Shown: positions 15,858 to 25,519, counted from the first letter of the stretch. The stretch is 64,000 nucleotides of DNA from Morganella morganii (GCF_019243775.1 NZ_CP069157.1:496001-560000), one strand, 5' to 3'. Numbers and translations: made by a program. Notes: a model not told the origin generated them from the sequence alone.

Positions 15858-18472
15858 TGAATGCCAATGTATTTGCGCCGGGCTGCGGAGTATCACGTCC
15901 GGCGGTGCGGTTAAAACCGCTGACATTTCTGATCCTGCTCTCTCTGTTTTCTGCGGCGGTACAGGCAGAGGACATTACAGAATTCAATACCGAGGTATTG
16001 GATCTGAATGAGCGCGGAGATATCGATTTATCACAGTTCTCTCAGGCGGGTTATGTGATGCCGGGAACCTATTCCCTGGCACTTAAGATCAATAACAGCA
16101 TGCTGGCAGAGCGGCAAATCCGTTTTCTGGCCCCGGATAATGACCCGCAGGGCAGCATGGCCTGTATTACGCCTGATATGAGCGAAGAGCTGGGACTGAC
16201 CTCATCTGCAAAAGGGGATTTGACCTGGTGGCATAACGGAGAGTGTGCGGATCCGGCATCACTGCCCGGGATGACTCTGCGGGCGGATTTTGCTGCCGGG
16301 GCACTGCGTGTCAGTCTGCCGCAGGCCTATCTGGAATATACCGCAGATAACTGGGATCCGCCGTCACGCTGGGATGAGGGAATTGCCGGTTTTATCCTTG
16401 ATTACAACCTTAATACACAACTGACAAAACAGCGCGAGGCCGGACACAGTGACCGGCAGGACATCAGCGGTAACGGCACCACCGGGCTGAATGCCGGTGC
16501 CTGGCGTCTGCGTGCGGACTGGCAGGGGCGCTATTCGCGTACTAATCATGAATCGGATCAACGCTGGGACTGGAACCGGTTTTACGCTTACCGCGCCATT
16601 GCACCGCTGCGGGCAAAATTAACACTGGGGGAAAATTATCTCACCTCCGGCATGTTTGACAGTTTCCGCTATACCGGTCTGGCACTGGACACGGATGACA
16701 TGATGCTGCCGCCGAATCTGCGCGGCTATGCACCGGAAGTGTCCGGGGTGGCGAAAACCAATGCGCGCGTCACCGTGAAACAGCAGGGACGGGTGATTTA
16801 TGAAACCACGGTTGCCGCCGGGCCGTTTCAGATCCGTGATTTAAGCAATGCGCTGTCCGGCAAACTGGATGTGGAAGTGGCGGAGCAGGATGGTTCAGTA
16901 CAGACCTTTCAGGTGGATGCGGCGAGTGTACCGTATCTGACCCGTCCGGGACTGGTGCGTTACAAAGTGGCGCTCGGTAAACCCTCGGAATATGACCACC
17001 GTGTCAAAGGACCGGAGTTTATCAGCAGTGAGTTTTCATGGGGTATCAGTAACGGCTGGTCTGTTTACGGCGGCGGGTTATTTGCCGGTAAATATAATGC
17101 TGTCTCGGCGGGTATCGGCCGTGACCTGCTGATGCTGGGGGCATTATCCGCCGATATCACCCAATCCCGCGCGTCACTGCCGGACGGTGAAACCAAAAAA
17201 GGCGGCTCTTACCGGCTGAGTTATTCCAAACGGTTCGATGCCACCAACAGCCAGGTCACCTTTGCCGGATACCGGTTTTCAGAGCGGGATTTTATGACCA
17301 TGTCGCAATATCTGAATGCCCGTTATCACAATTCAGCGGTAACGGGTAACGGCAAAGAGATGTACACCATGACATTCAGTCAATCGCTCAGCTCGCTGAA
17401 TACCAATGTGTACCTGAATTTTAACCACCAGACTTACTGGGATCGCCCGGCAAGTGATAACTGGAATGTTTCCACCTCTCATTATTTTGATATCGGGCAG
17501 GTGAAAAATATCAGTCTGAATTTATCGGCTTACCGCAACCGCCACGAAAACGGACGCGATGACGGGATGTATGTCGGGCTGTCTGTGCCGTGGGGGGAGA
17601 GTGGTAGTTTTGGTTACAGCGGACAATTCAGTAAAGGGCAGAACAGTCACTCGGCGGATTATAGTGACCGGATTAATGAGCGGACAAATTACCGTCTCAG
17701 CACAGGAGTGACCGGCGATCACCGGGTCACCGGTAACGGTTATATGAATTATCGCGGCGATAAAGCGGAAGTAACCGCAACTGCCGGATTTTCCGGTGAA
17801 CGCTACAGTGCGGCCGGGCTGTCTGTACGCGGCGGGTTTACCGCCACCGCCGAAGGTGCGGCACTGCACCACAGTGGTGTGATGGGCGGAACACGGATGC
17901 TGGTGGATACCGGCGGAGTAGCTGATGTTCCTGTCCGGGGCGGAGGCGCTGAAACCACAACCAACTATTTCGGTAAAGCGGTGGTCAGTGATGTCAGTAA
18001 CTATTACCGCAGTAGTGTCAATGTGGATCTGAACCGGCTGGGGGAAAACGCCGAAGCCACCCGTTCTGTCGTGCAGGGCACGATGACGGAAGGTGCTGTC
18101 GGTTACCGCCGCTTCGGTATTGTCTCAGGACAGAAAGCGATGGCGGTACTCAGCCTGGCTGACGGAGATGTTCCGCCGTTCGGGGCTGTGGTTCAGAACC
18201 ACGATCATATACAGACCGGGATGGTCAGTGAAGATGGCATGGTCTGGCTCTCCGGTATCAATCCGGAAGAGACAATGCAGGTGTCATGGGGCGGGGATGT
18301 TCAGTGTGAAATCCGTTTCCCGGCGACGATCCCGGACGGAAATCTGCTGTTGCCGTGTGTCTCTGCGTCGAATCCGGTACCTGAAAAGTCAGAAAAATCA
18401 GTAAAAACAGAAAAAATATCCCGTTGGCTGACAGATGCTGACGCGGAAAACACCAGAGAGAGTAAGCAATGA
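15857..18472 (+). CDS. Outer-membrane usher (operon 2), intact
   Basis: An 871-aa chaperone-usher porin from the ATG at 15857, whose A is the last base of the previous stop; an in-frame GTG at 15854 is an alternative. Signal peptide ends AVQA. The N-terminal chaperone-binding domain (EFNTEVLDLNERGDIDLSQF), the barrel with plug (LRGYAPEVSGVAKTNA, GPFQIRDL) and C-terminal domains with a late Cys pair (VQCEIRF, LLPCVSA) are all present in one frame. It is the template that shows where the operon 1 usher is shifted. Its stop overlaps the chaperone gene by 4 bp. Confidence 0.94.
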   Translation: MNANVFAPGCGVSRPAVRLKPLTFLILLSLFSAAVQAEDITEFNTEVLDLNERGDIDLSQFSQAGYVMPGTYSLALKINNSMLAERQIRFLAPDNDPQGSMACITPDMSEELGLTSSAKGDLTWWHNGECADPASLPGMTLRADFAAGALRVSLPQAYLEYTADNWDPPSRWDEGIAGFILDYNLNTQLTKQREAGHSDRQDISGNGTTGLNAGAWRLRADWQGRYSRTNHESDQRWDWNRFYAYRAIAPLRAKLTLGENYLTSGMFDSFRYTGLALDTDDMMLPPNLRGYAPEVSGVAKTNARVTVKQQGRVIYETTVAAGPFQIRDLSNALSGKLDVEVAEQDGSVQTFQVDAASVPYLTRPGLVRYKVALGKPSEYDHRVKGPEFISSEFSWGISNGWSVYGGGLFAGKYNAVSAGIGRDLLMLGALSADITQSRASLPDGETKKGGSYRLSYSKRFDATNSQVTFAGYRFSERDFMTMSQYLNARYHNSAVTGNGKEMYTMTFSQSLSSLNTNVYLNFNHQTYWDRPASDNWNVSTSHYFDIGQVKNISLNLSAYRNRHENGRDDGMYVGLSVPWGESGSFGYSGQFSKGQNSHSADYSDRINERTNYRLSTGVTGDHRVTGNGYMNYRGDKAEVTATAGFSGERYSAAGLSVRGGFTATAEGAALHHSGVMGGTRMLVDTGGVADVPVRGGGAETTTNYFGKAVVSDVSNYYRSSVNVDLNRLGENAEATRSVVQGTMTEGAVGYRRFGIVSGQKAMAVLSLADGDVPPFGAVVQNHDHIQTGMVSEDGMVWLSGINPEETMQVSWGGDVQCEIRFPATIPDGNLLLPCVSASNPVPEKSEKSVKTEKISRWLTDADAENTRESKQ

Positions 18473-19227
18473 AGAATCAATACAACCGTTTTACTTCACG
18501 AAGCCTTCCGGTACTGATACTGGCCGGTATCCTGGCTGCGCCGGCAGGACAGGCGGCGATTGCACTGGACAGAACCCGTGTCATTTTAAACGGCAGTGAA
18601 CGGGCGGAAAGTGTTGAAATTTCTAATCAGAATAAAGAGTTACCGTATCTGGCTCAGGCATGGATTGAAGATGCACAAGGTAACAAAATCAAAGATCCGC
18701 TGGTGGCGCTGCCGCCAATCCAGCGGGTGGAAGCCGGTGAAAAAAGCCAGGTAAAAATTCAGCCGACAGCGGCAATGAAGATGCTGGCGCAGGATAAAGA
18801 GAGTCTTTATTACTTTAATCTGCGGGAGATCCCGCCGAAAACGGACAAAGCCAACACATTGCAGATTGCCTTGCAGACCCGTATCAAACTGTTTTATCGT
18901 CCGGCGGGCTTAGTGGTGGCGCAGAATGCAAAGCCATGGCAGGAGAGTATTACCCTGACACGGCAGGGGGATAAATACACGGTGAATAATCCGACACCGT
19001 ATTACGTGACGATCTCCTCGGCATCGGCGGCTTATAAAGGAAAAGATATCAGCGGTTTCAATGCATTAATGATTGCGCCAAACAGCAGTGAAGTTCTCGG
19101 CGGCAATGCCGCATCACTGGGGAGTGCGCCGGTACTGGGTTACATCAATGATTACGGCGGTCGTCCGAAGATGATTTTTGCCTGTCAGGGCAATACCTGC
19201 CGGGTGAGTGAAGTCAAACCGGGCTGA
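18469..19227 (+). CDS. Periplasmic pilus chaperone (operon 2)
   Basis: A 252-aa PapD-family chaperone, the same length as the operon 1 chaperone and highly similar to it (AIALDRTRVILNGSERAESV, NKELPYLAQAWIED, ALPPIQRVEAGEKSQVKIQ, YYFNLREIPP, TRIKLFYRP). Signal peptide ends AGQA. A C-terminal Cys pair (FACQGNTCRV) is kept. Given the similarity, the two chaperones may serve subunits of both operons, which is inference. It starts within the usher stop (ATGA). Confidence 0.93.
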   Translation: MKNQYNRFTSRSLPVLILAGILAAPAGQAAIALDRTRVILNGSERAESVEISNQNKELPYLAQAWIEDAQGNKIKDPLVALPPIQRVEAGEKSQVKIQPTAAMKMLAQDKESLYYFNLREIPPKTDKANTLQIALQTRIKLFYRPAGLVVAQNAKPWQESITLTRQGDKYTVNNPTPYYVTISSASAAYKGKDISGFNALMIAPNSSEVLGGNAASLGSAPVLGYINDYGGRPKMIFACQGNTCRVSEVKPG

Positions 19228-19256
19228 TGCGAAACCGCAGACCAGGAGCAGAGAAA

Positions 19257-19781
19257 GTGAAGAGATTCATTCCGTGTATGGCTGTGCTGTGTTCCGGTCT
19301 GCTGATGTGTTCAGCGGTACACGGCGCGGATGTTGAAGTAAAAGGACAGTTGGTGTTTGAACCATGCACCTTATCGCAGGCGAGTGAAAATATCTCTCTG
19401 CCGTTCGGCACAATAGTCAAAAACTATTTTTATACCGCAGACCGGACGCCGCCGGAGCCGTTCACCATTGAGCTGGAGGGGTGTGATACCACCATTGGCT
19501 CTGACGCCTATGTCACTTTCCGGGGGGCCGAAAGTATCGCACTGCCGGGACTGCTGGTACCTGATAACGGAACATTACCCGGGCTTGCCATCGGTATTGA
19601 AACGCCGGAAGGAAAGTTGCTTGCACTGAATAAAACCAGCCCGGCATATACCCTGAGTGACGGCACAACCACGCTGAATTTTCAGGGGTATGTGCAGGCA
19701 GAGCCGGATGCTATCCGTGATAAGACGTTGGTGACCGGTGATTTATCAGCGACAGCCACATTTGAAATCACCTATCCGTAA
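19257..19781 (+). CDS. Minor fimbrial subunit, MrpG-like (operon 2)
   Basis: A 174-aa pilin-family protein. The GTG at 19257 is preferred because AGGAG lies 8 bp upstream and it gives a compact signal peptide (VKRFIPCMAVLCSGLLMCSAVHG). An in-frame ATG at 19227 overlaps the chaperone stop but lacks a ribosome site. FEPCTLSQASENISLPFGTI, EGCDTTIGS and the end ATFEITYP parallel the operon 1 MrpG-like protein, but here the gene comes directly after the chaperone, so the order of minor subunits differs between operons. Confidence 0.78.
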   Translation: MKRFIPCMAVLCSGLLMCSAVHGADVEVKGQLVFEPCTLSQASENISLPFGTIVKNYFYTADRTPPEPFTIELEGCDTTIGSDAYVTFRGAESIALPGLLVPDNGTLPGLAIGIETPEGKLLALNKTSPAYTLSDGTTTLNFQGYVQAEPDAIRDKTLVTGDLSATATFEITYP

Positions 19782-19814
19782 GCCTGCCCGGCGGATCACA
19801 GACAGGACAGTATT

Positions 19815-20390
19815 ATGACATTCATAAAACGTGCGCATACCTTACTACTGGGCGGGCTGTTATCAGCCGCAGTAAGTCTGACAGCATTTCCCGCATCGGG
19901 TAAAACCGGTGATGAAAACCGGCTGAAAATAAATATTTCGGGCACGGTGGTGGCCACCGGACGGTGTATTTTCAATAATCACTCTTCACAGGATATTGAT
20001 TTTGGTGATGTGCGTTTTTCTTCGGTGGCGGGCGTGAATAATATTGAAGGCCGCTATCTCAGAAAGCTGGATGTGGCAATGACGTGTGTCGGTGATACCG
20101 CCGGTACTACCCGCTTTCGCATGAATACAATAAAAGGATCGGCTATCGCTGATGGCAGTTACGAATCGCTACCGGTGACTGTCGGCGGTGTTCAGGCGGC
20201 CAATCCAAACCTGGCTGTCCGTTTATTCGTGAACGGTAAACAGCAAAGTATTAATGAGGATTTTATTGTGGATGTTCAGTGGCTGCCGACGCTGGAAGCG
20301 GAACTGGTTCAGCTGCATCCGGATGATAATACCTGGACAAACGGTCAGTCGGTTGAATCTCACGCCACATTAGTGATGAGTTTTGATTAG
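19815..20390 (+). CDS. Minor fimbrial subunit (operon 2)
   Basis: A 191-aa secreted pilin-like protein with a signal peptide (FIKRAHTLLLGGLLSAAVSLTA). VVATGRCIFNNHSSQDIDFGDV, AMTCVGDT and an end of HATLVMSFD fit a tip adaptor of the MrpE/MrpF kind. It has no close match to a single operon 1 subunit, so I assign no symbol. It lies between the MrpG-like subunit and another adaptor with short gaps, clearly in the same transcript. Confidence 0.76.
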   Translation: MTFIKRAHTLLLGGLLSAAVSLTAFPASGKTGDENRLKINISGTVVATGRCIFNNHSSQDIDFGDVRFSSVAGVNNIEGRYLRKLDVAMTCVGDTAGTTRFRMNTIKGSAIADGSYESLPVTVGGVQAANPNLAVRLFVNGKQQSINEDFIVDVQWLPTLEAELVQLHPDDNTWTNGQSVESHATLVMSFD

Positions 20391-20401
20391 CCGGGGATGC
20401 T

Positions 20402-20905
20402 ATGAATAGAAATAAACTGTTATCAGCGCTCACGTTATTAATGACACTTCCTGCTATGGCAGGTGAAGGGCAGCTTGGTACTGATAAAACCTTTAATTTT
20501 TCCGGCACATTGCGCGCCATGACCATTTGCCGGGTGAATAATGACCAGATAATTACCGCCGATTTTAAAAATGTCGGTATCAATAAACTGGAAACAGAAG
20601 TCTACAGCCTGCCGCTTGATTACACACTGGATTGCCCCGGTATAAAACCGGCCAATACGCTGCGGATGACTTTTATGACATCCCGCCCGTCGGCATCTGA
20701 TTCTTCGGCGATCGAAAGTGATGTCAGTGGTTTACTGGTACGGATACTGAAAGACGGGCAGCCGCTGGAATTAAATAAATTCTTCAAAATAGATGATGCT
20801 GCGCAGCCGCCAAAACTGGAAGCACAGTTGGTGAAAGTACCGGGCACAGACTTAACACAGTCCCCGTTCCGGGCCACCGGTACGCTGGTGGCGGAATATT
20901 GGTAG
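20402..20905 (+). CDS. Minor fimbrial subunit, MrpE/MrpF-like (operon 2)
   Basis: A 167-aa pilin-family protein with a signal peptide ending LPAMA. FSGTLRAMTICRVNNDQIITADFKNVGINKLE resembles the PapF-type adaptors that seat the adhesin. The second Cys is in YTLDCPG, and the protein ends ATGTLVAEYW. The position just before the adhesin gene supports a tip-adaptor role. Confidence 0.76.
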   Translation: MNRNKLLSALTLLMTLPAMAGEGQLGTDKTFNFSGTLRAMTICRVNNDQIITADFKNVGINKLETEVYSLPLDYTLDCPGIKPANTLRMTFMTSRPSASDSSAIESDVSGLLVRILKDGQPLELNKFFKIDDAAQPPKLEAQLVKVPGTDLTQSPFRATGTLVAEYW

Positions 20906-20914
20906 GAGTGAATG

Positions 20915-21860
20915 ATGAATAAATTAATGATACGCGGGGCGGCACTGTTTTTTCTGCTGATAGTGTCGCAGCATGTATTTGCCAGGGGGTGGATGGGGGC
21001 TGCTGCCTGTATTCCGGGGATATGAAATCTTTACTGTTTCGGATACCTGCGACTGGCGTTCTTTTAAAAATGCATATTACGCAAAAGGGCAGCCTATTGA
21101 AGCCCGCCCTTCGGAAAATAATAAGGGAGATGATACATCGTTTGTACCGAAGTCTGGTAATTATGAAATGAAAATGTATTGGTGCTCACTGCCGTACAAT
21201 ATGGATACATGTAATAAGGCTAATGGTTCCGTTTTATTATCCGGCGGTGTTGTCAGGCTGGAGAGTTCAAAAAACCTGAGGTCACAACAAGTCGTAACAT
21301 CAGCAAAAAAAACAATAGCACCCAATAAAGGAGGGTACTGTATTACTCTCTCTGATGTCGACACCGGGTATGAATATAAAGGAAAAATGGGCTATGGCCC
21401 TGACGGGCGAGGTAAATTTTGTGCTGATGCACATGAATTGCCTGTCGAACCCCCGAAATGCACCCTGAACGGCGGTACGGATCTGGACGTTCAACTGGGA
21501 AAATTAGAACGCAGTGACATTCCGGTAAAATCCGGGACATCATCCGCTATGGTGACAAAGGATATTTCGGTCAATTGCGAGGGCAATGTTGAATATAACG
21601 CCAATATGAAACTGGAGTTCACCCCGATCTCCGTCAGCAATGAACAGATAATCAGCACGTCAACCACAGGTCTGGGTGTTGCTGTGTTATATAATGGCAG
21701 GACGGTTCAGCCCGGAAAAACGTTTCCGCTCAGTTATCAGCCCGGTATTCATACTCTGACCCTGGGGTTTGAGGCAGTACGTGACCCGGCAATGGCCGTG
21801 GCGGATCTGAAAACCGGTGATTTTACGGCGAATGCTGTTTTGGTTTTCACGGAGCAGTAA
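20915..21860 (+). pseudogene. Tip adhesin of operon 2, frameshifted between signal peptide and mature protein
   Basis: An ATG at 20915, with AGGAG upstream, opens a signal peptide (MNKLMIRGAALFFLLIVSQHVFA) but this frame stops at 21024. The mature part continues in another frame (GYEIFTVSDTCDWRSF...FTEQ) and has no signal peptide of its own, because a stop at 20961 blocks it upstream. Removing one G from G5 at 20985-20989 (or 20995-20999) joins them into 314 aa. The N-terminal domain is Cys-rich and lacks the His triad of the operon 1 adhesin. A pilin domain starts near PKCTLNGGTDLDVQLG. The receptor is probably different from MrpH's. Confidence 0.78.
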
Positions 21861-22412
21861 TCACAATTTAATACTGCGGAACCGGGCCACATTACTGGCG
21901 GTATATAACACGGTGTGCTGAATATTACGGTGACCGAGATAATCCTGAATTAACCGGGTGTCTGTTCCTCTGTCCGCTAATGCATAACCGCAGGCATGGC
22001 GCAGCATATGAGGATGTGCCGCAATATTCAGATCGGCGGACAATCCGCTGTCGCGGATAATCCTGAATATTTGCTGGCGGGATAACCGCCCGCCTTTGCG
22101 GGAAAGAAAAAGCCAGGGTTCGGCATAATGTACAGATGCATTCCGTTGTTCCAGCCACTGTATCAGTAATTGATATTCAAGGGACTGTAAGGGCTGATTG
22201 GTGCTTAATCCGTTTTTCAGCCGGGTAATATGAATGGTTTTTTCATCTATATTAACATCACTGAGCATTAATCCGGTCAGTTCACTGGCCCGTAATCCGT
22301 GACTGAAACAAACGGCAATCAGACATTGATTACGAATATGGTTAATTGAGTCAGGTAATGATGCTATTAAGGAATGAACCTCCTGTTCACTCAGGTGTTT
22401 TCGTTCTTTCAT
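21861..22412 (-). CDS. Fimbrial-type recombinase 3
   Basis: A 183-aa tyrosine recombinase of the same group, with Arg in HGLRASEL, Lys in TRLKNG, HPHMLRH, GHRN and Tyr in HTVLYTASN. Its stop abuts the stop of the operon 2 adhesin with no gap, so the genes are convergent. It is divergent from a MrpJ-type gene across a 368-bp AT-rich gap. I found no convincing long inverted-repeat pair there, so its target is unknown; it could act on the switch of operon 1 or 2. Confidence 0.9.
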   Translation of the reverse strand: MKERKHLSEQEVHSLIASLPDSINHIRNQCLIAVCFSHGLRASELTGLMLSDVNIDEKTIHITRLKNGLSTNQPLQSLEYQLLIQWLEQRNASVHYAEPWLFLSRKGGRLSRQQIFRIIRDSGLSADLNIAAHPHMLRHACGYALADRGTDTRLIQDYLGHRNIQHTVLYTASNVARFRSIKL

Positions 22413-22685
22413 GGAATATTCGGTATGGTTATTAAGGTCAGGTTTTATTATTTATCTGACGTTATCACAAAATAAACAGATATCCTATTTCGTATTGTTA
22501 TGGAATTGATGTTGTTAATGAGTGAAATTGATCAATTATTGCTGATTTATCTGATGGTAATAACATTTTTTGTTATCTGACTTTCATTTTATTGTTGTGT
22601 ATTGTGTTTTTTATTGCTTTTTTTCTTTGTTTTAACCGGAATTATCTGGCTATTGATAGGTGTTTTTTTTATTTTTACTGGTGAG

Positions 22686-22723
22686 ATAAATTTAAATTTA
22701 TTCAGGTGGTAAATTTAAATTTA
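22686..22723. promoter_or_regulatory. Two tandem AT palindromes upstream of the second mrpJ-type gene
   Basis: ATAAATTTAAATTTAT (22686-22701) and TAAATTTAAATTTA (22710-22723) are perfect palindromes with centres 23 bp apart, about two helical turns, 58 bp before the regulator start. They look like paired operators for a dimeric protein. The same 22413-22780 gap also holds four same-strand TTATCTG copies (22452, 22547, 22573, 22642). There is no gene in it. Confidence 0.5.
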
Positions 22724-22780
22724 TTTGTATTTTCTTCCCGAATGTATTTCCGGGAAATGTTATTTCTGAAGGTAATAAAT

Positions 22781-23110
22781 ATGACAGATATTCTATATGA
22801 TTCCGATATGGCATCGGTAAACCGTGCTGTCGGTGACCGGCTTTTTTGCAGACGAAAAGCGCTGGGTTATTCCGGACAGCAGATTGCTGCCTGTCTGGGG
22901 ATCAGTCAGCAGCAATTATCCCGTTATGAACGGGGGCAAAGCCGGATTAATGTCGGCCTGCTGGTCAGGGCAGCAGATATTTTAAAGACACCGGTCGGCT
23001 GGTTTTTTGCCGGGTGTCAGGACAACGCTTTATATGAAGAAAGTCTCAGTGTTCAGTCTGATATTTATACAGCGGCATCAGTGACATCAAAATCAGAATA
23101 TCTCAACTGA
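22781..23110 (+). CDS. MrpJ-type HTH regulator (operon 2 end)
   Basis: A 109-aa XRE-type regulator. The start MTDILYDSDM at 22781 (GAAGG upstream) is preferred over an upstream in-frame ATG, because it matches the start of the operon 1 MrpJ (MITEDTDL). The helix-turn-helix includes LGISQQQLSRYERGQSRINV, the MrpJ-family signature. It is monocistronic here and separated from operon 2 by the third recombinase, so it has its own regulation. A fimbria-to-motility switching role is inferred from MrpJ. Confidence 0.85.
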   Translation: MTDILYDSDMASVNRAVGDRLFCRRKALGYSGQQIAACLGISQQQLSRYERGQSRINVGLLVRAADILKTPVGWFFAGCQDNALYEESLSVQSDIYTAASVTSKSEYLN

Positions 23111-23118
23111 GAGAAAGC

Positions 23119-23141
23119 GGCTCCGCCGGTATTGCGGAGCC
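23119..23141. terminator. Hairpin between mrpJ-type gene and phnA/yjdM
   Basis: GGCTCCGC / GCGGAGCC stem, 8 bp after the regulator stop; there is only a weak T-rich tail, so termination strength is uncertain. Confidence 0.5.
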
Positions 23142-23207
23142 TCAGATTGTTGGCAAAGTCCGGGAAAAAACAGGCCGGGATTTTGTCAGCAATCTTATAT
23201 CAGAACA

Positions 23208-23543
23208 TCAGCTCTTTTTCACAAACTCAGATTTCAGTTTCATCTGACCAAAGCCATCGATTTTACAATCAATATTGTGGTCACCTTCCACTAAACGGAT
23301 CCCTTTGACTTTTGTGCCGATTTTCAGCATGGATGAGCTGCCTTTGACTTTCAGGTCTTTGATGACTGTCACGGCATCGCCGTCCGCCAGTAAATTGCCG
23401 TTGGCATCTTTGACGATCAGTTCGTCGCTTTCCGCTGCCGGTTCGGCATCATTCCATTCGTGGGCACATTCAGGGCACACATACATTGCACCGTCTTCAT
23501 AGGTGTATTCAGAATTACATTTCGGACATGAAGGTAATGACAT
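23208..23543 (-). CDS. yjdM: PhnA/YjdM family zinc-ribbon protein
   Basis: A 111-aa protein with an N-terminal zinc ribbon (CPKCNSEY...[10 protein letters not shown], a CxxC pair of pairs) followed by the small beta-domain characteristic of PhnA/YjdM ([45 protein letters not shown]). The family was once linked to alkylphosphonate use, but its biochemical role is not settled. It is cytoplasmic, a single gene, and ends near the convergent regulator. The 23544-23931 gap behind it contains no supported gene. Confidence 0.9.
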   Translation of the reverse strand: MSLPSCPKCNSEYTYEDGAMYVCPECAHEWNDAEPAAESDELIVKDANGNLLADGDAVTVIKDLKVKGSSSMLKIGTKVKGIRLVEGDHNIDCKIDGFGQMKLKSEFVKKS

Positions 23544-23814
23544 AATGAGACTCTCAGATTTTCACAATGGGGAGCAGCAAATTGTCACACGATGGGGTGA
23601 TATTTGCCCGTGGTTATGTGCACTGTCTTCAGTGCGGCCGCCAGTATAGCGGGATCGGCACCTTTTTGCAGCTTTTACCGGATAAAGAGTGTGGTTATCG
23701 CCTTTTCCGGCTCCCGGACAATAAACAGGTAAATAACGCAATAACAGCCTCCGGTTTCCTGAAAAATCCGCCAGTGCTGATAATCACCGGAGTTTATCTT
23801 TTTTTTCGGAATAA

Positions 23815-23831
23815 GTACTCAGGGGGAGTAC
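23815..23831. promoter_or_regulatory. Inverted repeat upstream of nikA
   Basis: GTACTC - AGGGG - GAGTAC, 100 bp before nikA, is a possible operator. It does not match the E. coli NikR half-site GTATGA, and I see no FNR box in the leader. Confidence 0.35.
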
Positions 23832-23931
23832 ATAATTACGCAGCGGACTCTTATATATTGAAACTGCATTATTTTAATAACCGGTTTCTGACTTCTTTAT
23901 TTATTTGTCTGTGGCACATCAGGAGTGAAAT

Positions 23932-25506
23932 ATGCGTAACGTTGTCCGTTCTTTATTATTGTCTGCGGCGCTCGTGGCCGGGTCGTTAAATACCGCCTTT
24001 GCCGATCCGCATTTAAATTTTGCCTGGCCGGTGAATGTGGGGCCGCTGAATCCGCATCAGTACGCGCCGAATCAGATGGCCGGACAAACCATGGTGTATG
24101 AGCCGCTGGTCCGTTATATGAATGACGGAACCGTAAAGCCCTGGCTGGCGGAATCATGGACAGTTTCGGATGACGGTAAAACCTATATTTTCACATTACG
24201 TGAAGATGTGAAGTTCTCCAACGGCGAAAAATTTGATGCCGCTGCGGCCAAAGCAAACTTTGATGCCATTCTGGCAAACCGCGAGCGTCACGCCTGGCTT
24301 GAACTGGCTAATCAGATTACGGCGGTTGAGGATATCGCGCCGAATCAGTTAAAAATCACCCTGAAAGATGCTTATTATCCTATTCTGCAGGAGCTGGCGC
24401 TGCCGCGTCCGTTCCGCTTTATTGCACCGTCGCAGTTTAAAGACGGCGGCACCAAAGACGGTATTATTAAACCGATCGGCACCGGCCCGTGGATATTAAC
24501 GGAATCCCGTCTGAGTGAGAAAGATGAATTTATCCGCAACGAATCGTACTGGGGTAAAAAACCGGTTTATGAATCCGTTACGTTTAAAGTAATTCCTGAC
24601 CCGAATACCCGTGCCGTGGCATTTGAAGCCGGTGAGGTGGATTTATTATATGGCACGGACGGTATTATTTATCCGGACACCTATCAGCGCTTTAAAAATA
24701 TGCCGGGCTATACCACCAAACTCTCTGCACCTCTGGAATCACTGGTGCTGGCTATCAATACCAAAACCGGGCCGACCCGTGATTTAGCTGTGCGTAGAGC
24801 CATTAACCACGCGGTTGATAAAGATAAAATGATTGAAAAGGTGCTGTATGGCACACAATTAAAAGCTGACACCCTTTTCTCAGAAAATGTGCCGTATGCA
24901 GACGCCGGTTTAACACCGTATGCCTATAACGTTGAAGAAGCGAAATCCCTGCTGGAAAACGCCGGCTGGAAAGCGAAAACTGAAAACGGTATCCGTGAGA
25001 AAGATGGCGAGCCGCTGGTGGTGGAGCTGAATTTTGTCGGTACCGATGCGGTGGCGAAGTCGATTTCTGAAGTGGTTCAGGCCGATCTGCGCCGCGCCGG
25101 GATTGATGTGAAGCTGGTCGGGGAAGAGGAAAGCAGTATCTATTCGCGCCAGAAAGACGGGCGCTTCGGAATGATTTTCAACGGCACATGGGGCGCGCCG
25201 TTTGACCCGCATGCGTTTGTCAGTTCCATGCGCATTCCGTCTCATGCCGATTATCAGGCACAACAGGGGCTGGCAGATAAAGCGGAAATCGATGCCAAAA
25301 TCACACAGGTGCTGACCACCACGGATGAAAAACAGCGCCGTGCGCTGTATCACGACATTCTGACCCGTCTGCACGAAGAAGCGGTTTATCTGCCGCTGAC
25401 CTACATCACCGCCATTGCGGTGGCAAAACCGGAAATCGGCGATGTGCCGTTCAGCGCGATGTCGAATGAGATCCCGTTTGATCAGCTGACACCGGCTGCG
25501 AAGTAA
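23932..25506 (+). CDS. nikA: Nickel-binding periplasmic protein NikA
   Basis: A 524-aa solute-binding protein, equal in length to E. coli NikA. Signal peptide [24 protein letters not shown], then the family's [12 protein letters not shown] start, [35 protein letters not shown] and GEEESSIY(S)RQ(K)DGRFGMIF, all very close to NikA. It captures nickel (probably with a small chelator) and delivers it to NikBC. The metal is needed by the hydrogenase encoded at 58 kb and by urease where present. First gene of a tightly packed operon. Confidence 0.95.
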   Translation: MRNVVRSLLLSAALVAGSLNTAFADPHLNFAWPVNVGPLNPHQYAPNQMAGQTMVYEPLVRYMNDGTVKPWLAESWTVSDDGKTYIFTLREDVKFSNGEKFDAAAAKANFDAILANRERHAWLELANQITAVEDIAPNQLKITLKDAYYPILQELALPRPFRFIAPSQFKDGGTKDGIIKPIGTGPWILTESRLSEKDEFIRNESYWGKKPVYESVTFKVIPDPNTRAVAFEAGEVDLLYGTDGIIYPDTYQRFKNMPGYTTKLSAPLESLVLAINTKTGPTRDLAVRRAINHAVDKDKMIEKVLYGTQLKADTLFSENVPYADAGLTPYAYNVEEAKSLLENAGWKAKTENGIREKDGEPLVVELNFVGTDAVAKSISEVVQADLRRAGIDVKLVGEEESSIYSRQKDGRFGMIFNGTWGAPFDPHAFVSSMRIPSHADYQAQQGLADKAEIDAKITQVLTTTDEKQRRALYHDILTRLHEEAVYLPLTYITAIAVAKPEIGDVPFSAMSNEIPFDQLTPAAK

Positions 25507-25519
25507 CAGGTCCGCGATT

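Noticed and set aside
23567..23989. 140-codon reading frame before nikA
   Set aside because: It lacks a ribosome site and a recognisable domain, changes to AT-rich noncoding-like sequence half way, and overlaps the nikA start. It is better read as leader.
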